Positions 10,750 through 23,155 of a stretch of DNA of 64,000 nucleotides are shown piece by piece. The DNA comes from Dryococelus australis (taxonomy: Eukaryota > Arthropoda > Insecta > Phasmatodea > Phasmatidae): positions 60,467,760 through 60,531,759 of the forward strand of contig CM057005.1 of the NCBI GenBank assembly GCA_029891345.1, in the 5' to 3' direction. Position 1 is the stretch's first letter, and the number at the start of each line of letters is the position of its first letter. The position numbers and the translations under genes are program-made. The notes under the pieces were generated by a model. It did not search any database. It saw nothing but the letters and a program-made list of their open reading frames with translations, and was not told the DNA's origin.

Positions 10750-13018
10750 AAGAAATCATGTACTTAGCAACATTCTGTTTACGTGATCGGGGGTTTAAGA
10801 GGGCTTTGGTTGATTGGGATCGAGCACATACCCAAGATACAATTCAATGTCAAGTCAAGGTAAAGGACCAGTTGATTCTTGATTTCGCAAGTTATTTAAA
10901 TTTTAAGCAAATTAATGACACCGTCTCAAATTATTGTTTGTTAGATTTGCGCTTTTCTAATTTAGAAACATTACAGTGAAGTTGATGATTAACTATTACA
11001 CTCCAGCCCTAAGAAATTACAATTGGGACTACGTCAAATCAATGAAAGAGGGCTGTAAACAAAAGATAGAGTTTAAAATAAATAATGAGTAAGTGAGTGG
11101 CTCTTATTAGATAGAAAATGAATTCACAAGATAATTGGAATCAGTATATTTATCCGAACAAATTTAGAGCTAAAGTTCCTCCAAGAAAGTAATTGTATAT
11201 TAAACTACTATATAGAGCCAGTGGAAGTAACTGATTCCTCAATATTCTGGGTTATAAAGAGATTCGAATTATTACTGTCTGCTGATGCTGAATAACTCTA
11301 ATTTTATCATCAAAGTCTGTGCCAATTTATTTGCACACATTAAAAAAACAATTTGTAGCACAAGCCTCGTGATTTGTTAACTGCTTATGCTTGAAACATT
11401 TCTGAAGTTTTTCTTATTTTTAAGAAATGCAGTAGATGTTCGGAAAAAAATTATTGACCACTATCTTTATTATGCGGAATTTTCAAGTTATTTGAAAGCA
11501 TAGGTCATAAACATTCATGTTTTTATGATTTAAAAATTGAAATATACAATTTTGAACACGGATTTGTAAAAACTATAACGATGGTAAAAAAATTTCATCT
11601 TTATATTCCTGTGCAAAACGTACAGATACTGTTTACTTTGATTTATCTAAAAACTTTGCACTGTGAGCCATATGATATTATTCGATAAATTAATCACAAC
11701 AGGTCTAACCAGAAATAATATAAATTGGTTAAAACATTACGCACGTTAGCAAAATTCCTCGGTGAAAATTAAATACTCTTATTTTAAAAACTTATGTGTT
11801 CCCTCCGGATTTCTACAGGGAGGTATCTCATCCACTCACCTTTTCTCGGTTTTCATGGATGACGCCACAGAGTTCATTAAATATTCAGTTATTTCTCTTT
11901 TCTCAAATTATTTAAAATTACAAGAAACGTTGTGAACTCCAATGACTGTAAGCCATAACATAATGCCATCGTAGCAATAGACCAATGGTGTGCTATAAAC
12001 CGTATGAGCCTGAACTCAAAACTACATGTTTTCAAAAAAATTGTTCATGCTCCATCTACACCCTAAATAATATTGCAGCGCAAAGAACAAATTGCGTACG
12101 TGATATAGGTGTACTGATTGTTTAAAAATTTAAATTTAATCACTATGCTTGCAATCTATATATCTTAATAGCATATAAATCATCAGCGGCAGCCAAGCCA
12201 GATTATGTTTTAGCTCTATTTTATGCGTTGGTCCGCTTAAAATTGGAGTATTATTCTGTTGTTTTAAAATTTTCTTTCACAGACTGATACTAACAAATAT
12301 TTGACAAATTTTTTATATATCTATGATAAATTATCTATATATAAAAATTCACTCAAATCATTGGAGGAAACGTACTCGTAATTTCTGATATATAGCCTCT
12401 ATCATTTAGAAGGCATTTTTAGACGCCTATTTTGTGTTCAGTATTCACAACAGTAAATTTTACTGCACCGAACTCCTACTAAATACTTTACAGTTTACTA
12501 AATACTTTACAGTTTACTCACAGTTCAAAATGGATGCACGAACAAGAAATCGATTAAGTCCAGTTCTTATAACTAATAACATGATATATAGATGTGTGAC
12601 AAATTTGAATAATTACGTAAATGTTTTAACTTTACGAATGCGAATATAAAAAATTAAGGAAGCATATATACATTTATTACTAATTCTTAATGTGTATGTA
12701 TAATCGCATAAGCCTCTATTATGTTATTTTGTACGTTTACTCATGACGCGTAATTTTTTAGATTTGACGTTATCCTTCGCTGATATGACGGTTGGATGGA
12801 CGGATTTCCGCGTTATCCTTCATTTCGTTGAAGGTTATTCATTTATTGTGTTGATAATTGGTATACTGTTTTTATATAATTTTTGCATGTGCCGTGTTTC
12901 ATATTTATTTCTGTTGTCTCTGTGGTACGTATGTTTTGTACTAATTACGGTGTCTTCTTTTCAAGGCCTATGAGAGTTGGCAGGCAGTAAAGCTTTGTAA
13001 AAATAAATAAATAAAAAC
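10750..13018 (+). pseudogene. Decayed non-LTR retrotransposon (Jockey/CR1-like LINE)
   Basis: Fragments of a LINE ORF2 can be read in order on the plus strand across several frames. Around 10853-10978 a frame reads SYLNFKQINDTVSN followed by LLDLRFSNLETLQ, which resembles the C-terminal end of the apurinic-type endonuclease domain of Jockey/CR1 elements. Around 11629-11690 there is an RT palm-like DFDLSK segment. Around 11791-11860 there is CVPSGFLQGG followed by LFSVFMDD, matching the RT block that normally reads SGVPQGS...LLFLLFINDL. The next block, where the catalytic aspartate pair should sit, reads LFSNY, so the catalytic residues are lost. Many stops and frameshifts separate the pieces. 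The 3' end is probably the AAATAAATAAATAAAA tail at about 13000-13018. The clade assignment is inference. Confidence 0.6.
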
Positions 13019-13230
13019 CTACTTGCGTATTAGTGATCTGCTGGAAAGTTAAACATAAACAAGCAACAACTTCTTAGCTCGGACACTTGACAGTTATCCT
13101 GCAGGCAACATACAGCTAATGATCTCGCCAACATTGAAGAGACACCAAACCCGAGGCAATCATCACACTCGTTATAACAAAGTCGCAGACTGAGATCCGA
13201 AAGAAAAATTCCCTACTCTAAGCCAGTGGT

Positions 13231-13233
<3 letters not shown>

Positions 13234-13297
<64 letters not shown>
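13234..13297. repeat. (GA)n microsatellite
   Basis: A perfect GA dinucleotide run of 64 bases. The minus-strand open frame over it (a poly Ser-Leu string) is an artefact of the repeat. Confidence 0.97.
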
Positions 13298-13299
<2 letters not shown>

Positions 13300-14028
13300 A
13301 ATAATCAATAAGGTAGTGAATCGTCGCCAAATCCGCGGAATGAAAGAAGCAGAATATGAATTTCTTCATTCTCCCGGCTAAACACGGATGGAAAAAGAAA
13401 TGAAATGTATGTACTTTGATTTCCCATGATATTTCGCTTACTGATTACTGCTGGGTACAGTCTTCTTCATACGAAAAATTGGCGAGCCTACTGCGGATTT
13501 CAAGTAGATAATTTTTCCAAATTAAATGTTTGACAAAAATTATTTTTAACAGCGCATTTTTAAAATAAATATGTCATTGATTACCGTTGTGAAAATATAA
13601 ACCAGATTAAAGACCCTTTTTAATCTTAAAGTATTTCACAATATTTTTTATAGGCAATACTAACACTACTGAGAAAAAATGTTGCCTTTTGATTTGCCCC
13701 AGAACTGTAATCTTTCATTAAAACAAATCATAAAGTGGACTGGCCGGAGAAATTTCCTTAAGTTGAGAATCACAAATACACTTATTTGAATTAAAAAGTT
13801 TTTGATATTACCATGGAAAAATTTGCAGCACTGTATTAATTACAAATATTTTGCATGCTCACTGACGAGTGTTGCAAGAGATGCATTTTCTCTTGGAAGA
13901 AAATTCACACAGATCAATTTTAGTTGCATATTATCAAGAAAGTTTTAATTTCGGGAGTGATATACCGCAGAAAATTATTCACCAATTATTTATTTTGAAA
14001 AGAAAATTATCACGCGATAAAATTTTAC
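13298..14028. other. AT-rich intergenic, nothing recognised
   Basis: No coding signature, structural-RNA signature or repeat shared with the rest of the window was noticed here. Confidence 0.4.
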
Positions 14029-14430
14029 TAAGATCACTGCCTGCCCGCTGGCAGCTGCGAAATTTAAATATGAAATCCCACGTTAAGGAAATTTCGCTTC
14101 CGTGCGTTAATTTTAAGGATAGGCGTTTCAAATCAAATTTATTCATCACGAATTTTTTTAGCAGAAGTTCTCTAAGCCGGAGATGTTTTTATAACATGTG
14201 TAGACTATTTGGAAGGAATTTTTTTATATTTATGCTTTACAAAGAAACCCATACTGCCTATCTATATTGGAAATATACGCTCGTAGGGATCTACTCCTAA
14301 AAAAAATTTGCGAAGAGTACATTTTTTTAAAACGTCTATCGTTAAAATTAACGCAACGAGGCGAAATTTCTTTAACATGGGATTTCCTATTTAAATTATG
14401 CAGCTGCCAGCCAGTAATCAGTTCCCTTAA
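14029..14430. mobile_element. Foldback element with ~135-bp inverted arms
   Basis: The left arm (about 14040-14170) contains GGCAGCTGCGAAATTTAAAT and GTTAAGGAAATTTCGC. The right arm (about 14300-14428), read in reverse complement, contains GGCAGCTGCATAATTTAAAT and GTTAAAGAAATTTCGC, then a matching GCGTTAATTTTAA block. The arms match over most of their length, with scattered differences, and flank a loop of roughly 120 bp. Outer edges near TAAG... and TTAAG... suggest an end around 14029/14430, but the duplication is uncertain. The two open frames crossing it (13869-14300 on + and 14230-14502 on -) encode similar peptides only because they lie on opposite arms. Confidence 0.7.
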
Positions 14431-17400
14431 GTGTACTAGATAGCACATAATTAAAATATAACCTAGATACATTTGTATTAAATGCAAATTGTAGACATTC
14501 AAATTGTAGACATTACACGTAAATTAATTTTCAGTAAAAATAAATAAATGCCATAGTTTATCTATATTTTAAGTAAAATATAACAAGTTTAATTTTTGTG
14601 GAATTCGTTAAGAAAATAATCCAAACCGTTTGAAATAAATAATTTAAGGAAACTGAATGTAACGTATAATATTTCATGGTGGTATTCACTATTATGTTTT
14701 TTCCAAGATACTTATTTTGCTACAGTTTCCGTATCAAGTTATTGTTACTTTATGTGACGTTACTATTGACATACGTGTTTTAATTTTCAATATTACGTGT
14801 TATGTAATCATTAAATTTCATAATATGCTAATGTAGTTAATACTCGTCTGTTATTTCATGTTTTAAATATGTTTAAAAGGTTTTACACAAGGCAGAATTG
14901 AATTTCTGCTAGATTCGACCTGATTTTGTTAACTTCCAAACATTTTATAAATATTCCCTGGAGATGCCTAACAAACTGTTAAAACTTTTCTCCGTTATTT
15001 GCGTACACATCTCTCAGTGTTAAGAGTAAATGTGTTCTACTGATAAGAAACTGAGTTTACCAAATTTATTTCTAATTTCTTTTTATTTAAAGTGTGAGAG
15101 AAAACTTATATTCAAAACACTAAAAAGTAAAATTAATTTCTACGTGGCACGTCTGTCATACTATTTGAATTTAATTTATTTTTAAATTCATATCGCTAAC
15201 TTACTTTAAAGCTGCGCATTTTGTTATAACTTTAAACTTGAAGAAATATTTAAAAACCTGCTCTACACGATTTTGGTTTTCAGTAAATGCTGCTCCACCA
15301 GTTGTGTGCATTATTTTTTTTTTATATTTTTTTTTTTATTTTTTATTTTTTTTATTTTTTATTTTTTTAGTTTTGCTGTAGTTTGAAACTAATGACAAGG
15401 ACATTTTTTTTAAGTGTCTTCTTGTTAGGAGTATTTTTTACATCCAAGGATGTTGTCCAGTTCAGGATGTAGTACGTACTTAAACCTAATGTTTAATGTA
15501 CTAATGTTATTAACTACATCTGTCACAATACACACAAATATCCAGTTTCATTAGTAAAGAAACACGTCAAAAAGTATTACAGTGACGTCAGTACTGTGGG
15601 GCATCACGAAAGTTTTACATGAAATACACTATTTGAACTTAATTTGAGGTATGTTTAGAAGACGTTATTTTTCGAATTACAAAACAGCACTAAATCGAAA
15701 TATATGAAACTTTATCTAAATTCAAAATTCAATTTAAAAATTGCGGAAGCTTAAAATTTGTGTAGTTAAATATACACCTTGAGATAACTCATGATATTCT
15801 GCTCCAGTGCAAATAATTTCGTTTCTGAAACTGAGTTAGTTGTTAATATTTGCTGAAATATAGGAGTAAAGTTTTCATGCCGGTATGTAAATAAACATGA
15901 ACTATGCAATGCAAATGTTTTAACTTGCCTGAAATACCTGACATATCTACACGGTAAACAATTATTGGGAAAATTGTAGAATAACAAATCCATCCGACGA
16001 CCTTCCTGTACATATTTTGCCGAGATAAATTTTAACTGTAGGGCATATAGACACTTATCTATGAAACTAGTTGTGCTCTCAGATAAAAATCAGTGATTAA
16101 TTAACATAATTTAACGAAACCCATGGCATCCGAAATATTTTTCGAATATATAACGTGATATTTTGTTCTTGTTACTATTTTAATGTTTATCAGCATGCAC
16201 CGTACATACGACATTGCTTATGAAACTGCACTCGACGTGTTGGCATCTACCCTTCCATTATTCTGTTTATCTCCGCGTAATCACGTCCCCAATAACCGTA
16301 CTTGCAACTCGTTTGTTGTAACTACTTCATGCGCCGGAATTTTTAAATCCATTTTGTTAATTTTTGTTTCATCAGAGGAACTTAATGGAGTATTTAATTA
16401 AGCTGAATAAGAAAATATAAAATGCAGTTTCAAAATAAAATTATTATACGATATGGAAAAGTGTAATGATGAGGGCAAGATTAAAATATAGATTTTTAAC
16501 TTGAACTTTTTAAGTTCCACAAAATATTGTAATATGAAGGTAATGTCTGTAGATTATAGAATTATAAAACCTCTAATATTCAACGAAAGAGATAAGGTAA
16601 ATTTCTCTGGATTTGTTGGAATACTAAAACAGTAAAATTTTTCATAGTCTATAAATTTGTGACACAAGTTTAAATGATAAACTGTCCTAGATGTGTGTAT
16701 ATTGGAAGTAAGGAAATTATGTTGATACGGTTTGTAGCACGAAAAATATATGCCATAGCCATAAAAAAAATTTGCCATTTGTAAGCCAATAGTTCACCTT
16801 GATAGAATCACAACAAATCTAAACAAGTAGGACACTAGGTATAAAGTAAACTAACATCTTGTGATAACGTATTAAGGAAACGGCAATTGTCCCACCCTCC
16901 CCCCCGGTTTGACATTTCAATTTTTTACGTCTATCGCGATTTATTCTCTATATATAAGACTAGACACACATGAGTAAGGAATTATAAACGAGTAAATAAG
17001 AAGAGTTAAGAAAAGTTCAAGCAAACGAGTTACACGCTTCGAGTGGTGTTAAATATATATCTAGAATGTAGTTCAATATGTATGTATATTTATAACAAAT
17101 TAGTGTACGCCAGAATTCTTCATGTTAATTATAAATCATATAGCAAATTAAACCTCACGTGTCTCTCCTAAAATTAAGAGTACACACAATACGGATATGA
17201 CATTTGTGGGAGTTGAACGGAGTAAACAGAATGCATATCTGACTGATTCGCAGATTTTTTTTCCAATATTAAAATTAGTGAGATCACGCCACCGACGCCC
17301 TTTACACATCCAAATGGCTGAATATGGAAAATAGGTGTTTGTATCATTCAGCCACTCAACTAAAAATAAATATTTGTACGTAAAAGCCAGTATAATTACT
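14431..17400. other. AT-rich intergenic with a T-rich tract
   Basis: No gene or repeat family was recognised over this 3-kb stretch. Positions about 15310-15370 are an imperfect poly(T) tract broken by single A bases. A short direct duplication of CAAATTGTAGACATT lies at about 14486-14516. Confidence 0.4.
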
Positions 17401-17880
17401 AGTCAAGCTTATTAACTTCGACTCTTTGCATCACCACAATACTCGTAATAAAAAAAATGCCTTTCAAGTTCCTCGATTTTCGAAGTCAATTTACAAAAAA
17501 TCTTTCACATATATAGCAGGCAAAATTTGGAATAACCTGCCGAGTGATTTGAAAACCACCTCGCTGGACTCGTTCAGGGCGAAGTGTAAGTCCTTTCTGT
17601 TTCAGAGCCAGTTTAAGGTTTAAGTAGAGCTACCGTACGTAAGTTTTATTTTTGTCAAAATAGACTAAGATCAAAATTAAAGTAAAATTCAAATTAAAAT
17701 TAAATAATAAATGTTAAAATTAAATTCATACCATAGGCTTCCGCCCTATGCATACTGTGTAGTACTTATTTTATAGAAAATAGATTTTATAACATATGTA
17801 GAATATACTAAGTTGAAAAAGTACCAATTGTAAACCAGCCTTGGGCTGAATTTGGTCTCGAATAAATAAATAAATAAAAT
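17400..17880 (+). pseudogene. 5'-truncated LINE 3' end (ORF2 C-terminus and tail)
   Basis: An open frame at 17426-17623 ends with the typical C-terminal region of Jockey/CR1-type reverse transcriptases: HHNTRNK, then a basic stretch, SFTYIAGKIWNNLPSDLK, then LDSFRAKCKSFL and a stop. About 250 bases of 3' UTR follow, ending in GGTCTCGAATAAATAAATAA, a short tandem tail with no long poly(A). No RT core is present, so this is a dead-on-arrival truncated insertion. It may belong to the same family as the LINE remains at 10.75-13.02 kb, whose tail is similar. Confidence 0.75.
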
Positions 17881-17900
17881 AAGCTTATCTGAAATAATGG

Positions 17901-17925
17901 AAAAAAAAAAAAAAAAAAAAAAAAA
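17901..17925 (+). repeat. Poly(A) run (25 A)
   Basis: A pure A run lies about 20 bp after the AAATA tail of the truncated LINE, separated from it by AAGCTTATCTGAAATAATGG. It could be the true poly(A) of a retroposed transcript or an independent slippage tract. Confidence 0.9.
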
Positions 17926-18048
17926 CTAATATGATGATTACTAGTATAGTAACAGCTATACGTGAGTATGAAAATGGCGGAATAAGATTTAAGTTTTGTA
18001 ATGATCCTTTTATCATTATGATGGTACGATAGGACTGTGTCCATTGCC

Positions 18049-18566
18049 GACTAAGAGACTAAATAAAAATCGCACACACACAGAACTCAGCAAGACAAAA
18101 AACGAAAAATATTTTACAACACCACAAACAGATGATTACGGAAAGCTGTTTCCTTGCCAATACAAAATCAAAATGGTTATAATTAAAACGACAAAAAGAC
18201 GGACTAACTACTTATTATTGTTAAACAGCGCAGACAACAAAAGAAAACCAAAAGAAAATACAACACGATGACTAAAACTAAAATACCACACAAGTGGACA
18301 AAACAGTGAAAAAACATAAGTGGACACAGCTGAACAATAAAAACTCAAAACACACACAACAATAGCACAACAACCAAAATAAAACACAAGTCAGGGAAAA
18401 GTTTCCCTTGTCAGATTACGAAACCAAATAATCCAACACTACGAACAACACATAGGAACCACAAAAAATAACCAGAGAAAAGAGTAGATAAACTAACAGA
18501 GAGGTTCTTTCGTTTCTTGTCTCGCTGAGTTCTGTGTGTGTACGATTTTTATTAAGTCTCATGGTC
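18049..18566. mobile_element. Element with ~52-bp terminal inverted repeats
   Basis: The left end (18049-18110) contains GAGACTAAATAAAAATCG, then CACACACAGAACTCAGCAAG and ACAAAAAACGAAA. The right end (about 18505-18566), in reverse complement, contains GAGACTTAATAAAAATCG, then CACACACAGAACTCAGCGAG and ACAAGAAACGAAA. The arms differ at only a few positions. The 400-bp interior is A/C-rich and has no recognisable coding sequence; the small open frame at 18044-18271 is compositional. It is probably a non-autonomous DNA transposon. I could not fix a target duplication, so the superfamily is open. Confidence 0.75.
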
Positions 18567-20349
18567 GCTAGTTCAATCATGCCATCATACTAACATAAAC
18601 TCACCATTATAGCGGTTCGCTATAGCAAACTTTGTATTTATGTTTTTAATGTCTATTATCCTGTAATGGTTGTTTTTAACACGATTTTATTTTGTGTGTT
18701 AACTTTTTAAAGTAATACTTACTTAATCCCTAAAGTTTATTTTCAGTAATTTTAAAGTTTCGCTAAATATTTATTTTGTGACCCACCATTCCATTTAATT
18801 AAATTAAATTTTTTTATGATTCTACTATATTGCGTATTTTAAACTGAACATCTTAAATAGTGAATAAGTATATTAATTGTATTTTCCTAAATTTATTTTG
18901 TGGTTTTTCAAAGGTAATTAACAGTTTTTCACTTTTGTTTTAATTGTTTTTTTATTTTCTAGTAATTTTATTTTCGCTTCAGCGGAAGTAGTATTTTATG
19001 TTTGTGCTTAGGATTGAGATAGTTGCCGGAAGTAGTTTGTTTCTTTCTGGGTAGGACCTTCAATCTTACGGCAGCGATTAATTTTCGCTGGGGTTTTGAT
19101 CGTCGAAATCCCTGGTGCCACCATAAGTTAGGTGTTAGTTCTTGGTCCCAGAAGTTTCAGTTTTATTAGGAGAATACAGCCCACCGTAAGACGAGGGCCG
19201 ACGTCAGACGCCATTACCAGCGTGAGCAACGCCTCTACAGTCAGGTGACGCCGATCCTTTATATGAGACGGAGGAGCTCGTCTCAGTAAATTTTAACATT
19301 ATTTTGTTCAACTTACAGATGGTTTATAAGGATAGTAATTTTGATGTGGAATGCAGAAACGGCAAACCAGAGGTCCGCCTTTCTATTGAATGATCTAGTG
19401 ACAGAGCGAAATATTTTTTATGAACCCTGAGAAATGTTTGTTACATCGAGAGCGTGTGAGATGAGATGAAAAAGTGCACTGAAAACCCCAAAAATGGATG
19501 GGAAGATTACCTTACGACGCGTGCGTCTCTTCAGAATAGTCTTAACAGCGAAGTGGGAAGACGGCCGGAAGTACAATCCTTGAACACCCTAATAATCACT
19601 AGCGCCGTTCTGCTGTCTTCGTGATGTAATGGATAGCGCAATGGCCTATCTAAAAGACCATGGTCCGCGCCCACCCTCCCGCAAATGTGGAGGATTTTAG
19701 AGTCGATGTTTCGGTTGCTGTTCGTTAGGGGATATAAGTAAAAAAAAAAAAAAATTAACAGGACTGCTATCTCCGGATGATTTTAAATATAATTTTATTA
19801 TACAATAACCTTAATTGCATAGGGATTTCCCCCAGTTTTGGCAGGTACTTTTTCCGTACGATTAGGGATGTAAATTTACTCCACAGTTAACAGGTAATTT
19901 TTCCTTACGTGCAGAGGTAATTAGCTTCCCTTACATGTAAGGGAATTTTACCTCCAAATTTGTTTACAGTGTACCATGTGCAACAGGATCTGTTTCTATA
20001 AAACGCGGAGTGGTTCATATTTAAACACAAATTTTCTTTGCTGCAACACAATTTGCACTGTGGCAAAGAAAGTGTTTTTAGAGGTTATCTCCTTTCTATC
20101 TGCCCACACACGCAACATCTCCTTCTCTTACAACAAAAGCGAATCGTTTGTCCCCTTGTTCTTATACCATTGTCATTTTACTTCGAAGATAACATCCTCT
20201 AATAGGTGCCAGAAAATTTCTTGAATGTGTTAAGATAAAGGTCTTTATGAAGTTTATATCGTATGCCACTGAAAGAGAGCATCAGGGACTATGTAAGCGT
20301 AATAGGGTGAGGCAAAATTATTAACTTTTAAATTTTCAAGAGAAGAATA
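18567..20349. other. Intergenic, mostly unrecognised
   Basis: A GC-richer block at about 19030-19290 is followed by CAACTTACAG and an ATG at about 19319, which superficially resembles an intron-exon edge, but the frame after it stops quickly. Poly(A)-like tracts are at 19741-19754. A palindromic CCTTACATGTAAGG lies near 19933. Nothing here can be assigned. Confidence 0.35.
19617..19690 (+). other. tRNA-like head, weak
   Basis: GTGATGTAATGGATAGCGCA is reminiscent of a tRNA 5' half with an A box (TAATGGATAGCGC). A recognisable B box is missing from the expected distance, where the sequence reads TGGTCCGCGCCC. It is best read as a degenerate tRNA-derived fragment. Confidence 0.25.
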
Positions 20350-20642
20350 AAATATGTTAATTGAGCACTTTCGAAATCAACATTTGAACACTGTTACTGC
20401 CCGTACCTTTATATATTTTTACAAGCGCGCTGGCTGGAATGCACCCAATAAAGTTGGCAACGACGAAGATAAAGTAGTTCTATATCTGGACGTTGAATTA
20501 AAACTGCTGGGAAAGTATATATGAGTGCTAGATTCATTTATTTGGTTTTATATTTTCTTATCTATAAGAGTAAAAATGAGAAAATGTTTAAGTTAATTGC
20601 TTTTTAAAATAATTTCACGATTTCACTTGACTGACTTATGAG

Positions 20643-20916
20643 TAGAGACCCGAGAAAATCGAGAGTGCAATGACTTGTAGGCTAAACTTAACAGTCTTAT
20701 ATACTTACATACAGTTATCAACTGATAATTGGTTGATTGTTGTGGTAGTAAAAGGCGGTGGTTGGGCGCGCAATTCATTGCATGTTTGTTATTGGCTCGT
20801 TCATCTCCAGGAGGTGTCAAACAACACGTCGACCAATTACAAAAGTAACATGAACGTACCTGTGTGTGAATTCCAACTTGTCTAGAAATGAACCCAGCGA
20901 AATTCTCGGGTCTCTA
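20643..20916. mobile_element. hAT-like MITE-B inserted in MITE-A
   Basis: The ends are TAGAGACCCGAGAAAATCG on the left and, in reverse complement, TAGAGACCCGAGAATTTCG on the right. The flanking octamers are CTTATGAG (20635-20642) and CATATGAG (20917-20924), a 7-of-8 match. An 8-bp duplication with short TIRs is what hAT-superfamily transposition leaves. The interior is non-coding. The second copy is at 62021-62262. Confidence 0.75.
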
Positions 20917-20964
20917 CATATGAGTTGTAGTCAGGCACGATCATTGTAATTTTAAATTTATATA

Positions 20965-20978
20965 TGGGGGGGGGGGGT
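20965..20978. repeat. Poly(G) run
   Basis: GGGGGGGGGGGGG occurs within the 3' half of the split MITE-A copy. It is a homopolymer that is likely length-variable. Confidence 0.9.
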
Positions 20979-21047
20979 AGAACACACTACGTGCACACAA
21001 GTGTATCTAAATTAGAGCTTTAAAAGTGTTCAGATTACCGTGTACAT

Positions 21048-22857
21048 CCCACGGCTGCACAGCACATACGGATAAAATGACTGCCAGGAATGGACGAGCA
21101 ATACTAAGCTGCTCCGACCAGCAAGCTAATCCCATAAGCTGGCGCCGCCGCAGCAGCGGAACAAAACAGGTCTGTTTGATTGTCACGGCTCGCGCCGACA
21201 ATCGCGTGCCTAATATTGACACCTTGGCTCTGTCGATACCACCAGTGGTAGATGCGAGTCCCGCACGCGGGAACGTGCAATAAAGCATTTGGGCGGTTGA
21301 GCGCACAGGCGCAAGAATCTCTCACACCATTTACAGGTTTTTCCGATTTTACTCGGGAAAGAAATAATACTGTACATAGACACCGATACATTTGAGTCAT
21401 TTTTGCCGGCTACGAAGACATGTTAAAATGAACTGGTACCATTTCTCACACAATCAGAGATGGTGTGCTAAACTTGCCTTCTGTTTTCAATTTATTGGAA
21501 TTTCATGTAGGAAATTACTTTGAATATAAAACAATTCCTCCTAAGAACTTAAAAAAGATATTTAACTCAATGAAATATGTTTCCGGCGTGTAAAGTTAAA
21601 AAGACCAGTTTATAATAACTGTAACTTTTTGGTTACTTTTACCATATATATCAATCAGTGGGCACGAAATTTGTGGTCAGCACTGATAATATTATTATTA
21701 CTACAGATAAAATTACGCAAGCGTTTTATTTAAAAACAAAATATTTATTTGTGTGAATGCGGAATAATATTTATTCGTTCTCATCTCCTTAGTTCGAATC
21801 AATTAAACGCATTATCCATCAATTCTAAATTATATAAATAGTAAAGTATATCACTGAATGATGATAGATTTGTGATTTTAATAGTACTACGTAGCAAACA
21901 AAATATTGGAGCACTTTTGTGCAACATATTCTTAGGTACAAAAAATGTTAATTTAAACGTCAACGTTTAAAGAAGCAGGAATTGAAGTGTGTGTATTTGG
22001 TTCAGAGAACAGCGCTTAAATCACATTTGAATAATCGCCAGCAGCTATAAACCGTGATTGGCAGTAAAAAGTACATAAAAACCGTGATGCGTGATGTTAA
22101 GGAGTTTAACCGTTCCTTCTCTGTCAACGTTCCTACGTTTTTGCCGCAATTAGAACTATCAGTCGCAGGTGGGAATTTCCTGAAGGAAAGTAAAATCAAG
22201 GCATATGTGGTTTTGGATTCATATAACTTTATGCGTATACGTGACTATGTGTGTAAAAACTTCATTAAGTTACAGTGTCTTCGAAAAGAATGATTGTACA
22301 ACATGCATATCTCTTTAAGAGTGGTGCACACCCTACCAAACTGTCAGAAAATGATATATTTTGGGTATGAAGCAAGGCTGCTTATGTTTTGTAACACTGC
22401 AAAATATTGTTACTACCGTATCATTTTGTCCTCTATTCTACTGACCATCCTCGTCACCCATCAAATACTATTTCAGTATAGAAATTTCCGCAGCTGCCAC
22501 AGATTTGTCCAAAAGCAAATCGTGGAACATGGTTTGTGACTTTTTATTATACAGGAAAAAAATAAAGAAACAGCTGATCAATTAACAGTATAAGTTGACA
22601 ATGCTCAAAAACGGAATATAAATGTTCACCAGTGAATTATATCACCCTCCATAGAAGAAAATTGTGAAACGAATTAGGGAAGGTTTGAACATTTTCATAT
22701 ATTATCTAGTTGTCAAAATTAATTCACCGATAAGGAAGTGGTGTAAAAATCTCCTCCTGATTTCGCAGTCAAACACATCCGCCAGATATATCACGTGTGT
22801 CACCACGCGACCATTCTTTCGGGCGTGTGTGATTGGTTAGTTCTGGCACCATCAACG
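21048..22857. other. Intergenic; GC-rich start, then AT-rich
   Basis: Positions about 21040-21340 are GC-rich and open in several frames on both strands, but no frame shows a family motif. The rest is AT-rich. Open frames at 22054-22293 and 22294-22539 are not recognised and show no splice context. Confidence 0.35.
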
Positions 22858-23113
22858 AGGCCGCGGTGGTGAAGTGGTTAGATTACTCTCCTCCTACCGA
22901 GGCGAACTGGGTTCGACTCCCGGTGGGGGTCGCTCTCTGATTTTCCCTTGTGGGAATCGTGCCGGACGATACCACTGGTTCGGCGTGTTTTATCGGGAAT
23001 CTCCCGTTCGCCCCTGCCCTTGCATACCGGCGCTGCTCCCCATTCACCTCGCTTCACCTTATCGGCTCTGAAGGCCTCGGTATTAACAGCCTCCCAAATC
23101 TCTTCACTTACTC
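22858..23113 (+). mobile_element. tRNA-derived SINE-1 copy
   Basis: The head AGGCCGCGGTGGTGAAGTGG with TTAGATTACTC is followed by the B box GGGTTCGACTCCC. The body then has GTGGGAATCGTGCCGGACGA and TATCGGGAATCTCCCGTTCG, and the end is CCCAAATCTCTTCACTTACTC. Both pol III boxes are well preserved. The open frames across it translate the family's usual incidental peptides. Confidence 0.87.
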
Positions 23114-23155
23114 TATGTGCAGTAAACTGTTTCGGTTAATATCAAACAAATTTGA

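Larger units (their letters stand above)
20350..21047 (+). mobile_element. MITE-A copy split by a nested insertion
   Basis: The 5' part (about 20350-20642) carries GAGCACTTTCGAAATCAACA, the AAAGTTGGCAACGACGA block and TTTCACTTGACTGACTTATG of MITE-A. The 3' part resumes after 20916 and ends with GTGCACACAAGTGTATCTAA and AAAAGTGTTCAGATTACCGT at about 20990-21047. These match the ends of the copy at 8265-8690. The two halves are separated by the hAT-like MITE at 20643-20916, which gives a relative age order. Confidence 0.65.

Noticed and set aside
13172..13369. Minus-strand open frame with a long Ser-Leu repeat
   Set aside because: It is the translation of the (GA)n microsatellite. There is no other support for a gene.
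19030..19330. Possible first exon with an acceptor-like TTACAG before ATG
   Set aside because: The frame after the ATG ends quickly and no donor or downstream exon could be paired with it.
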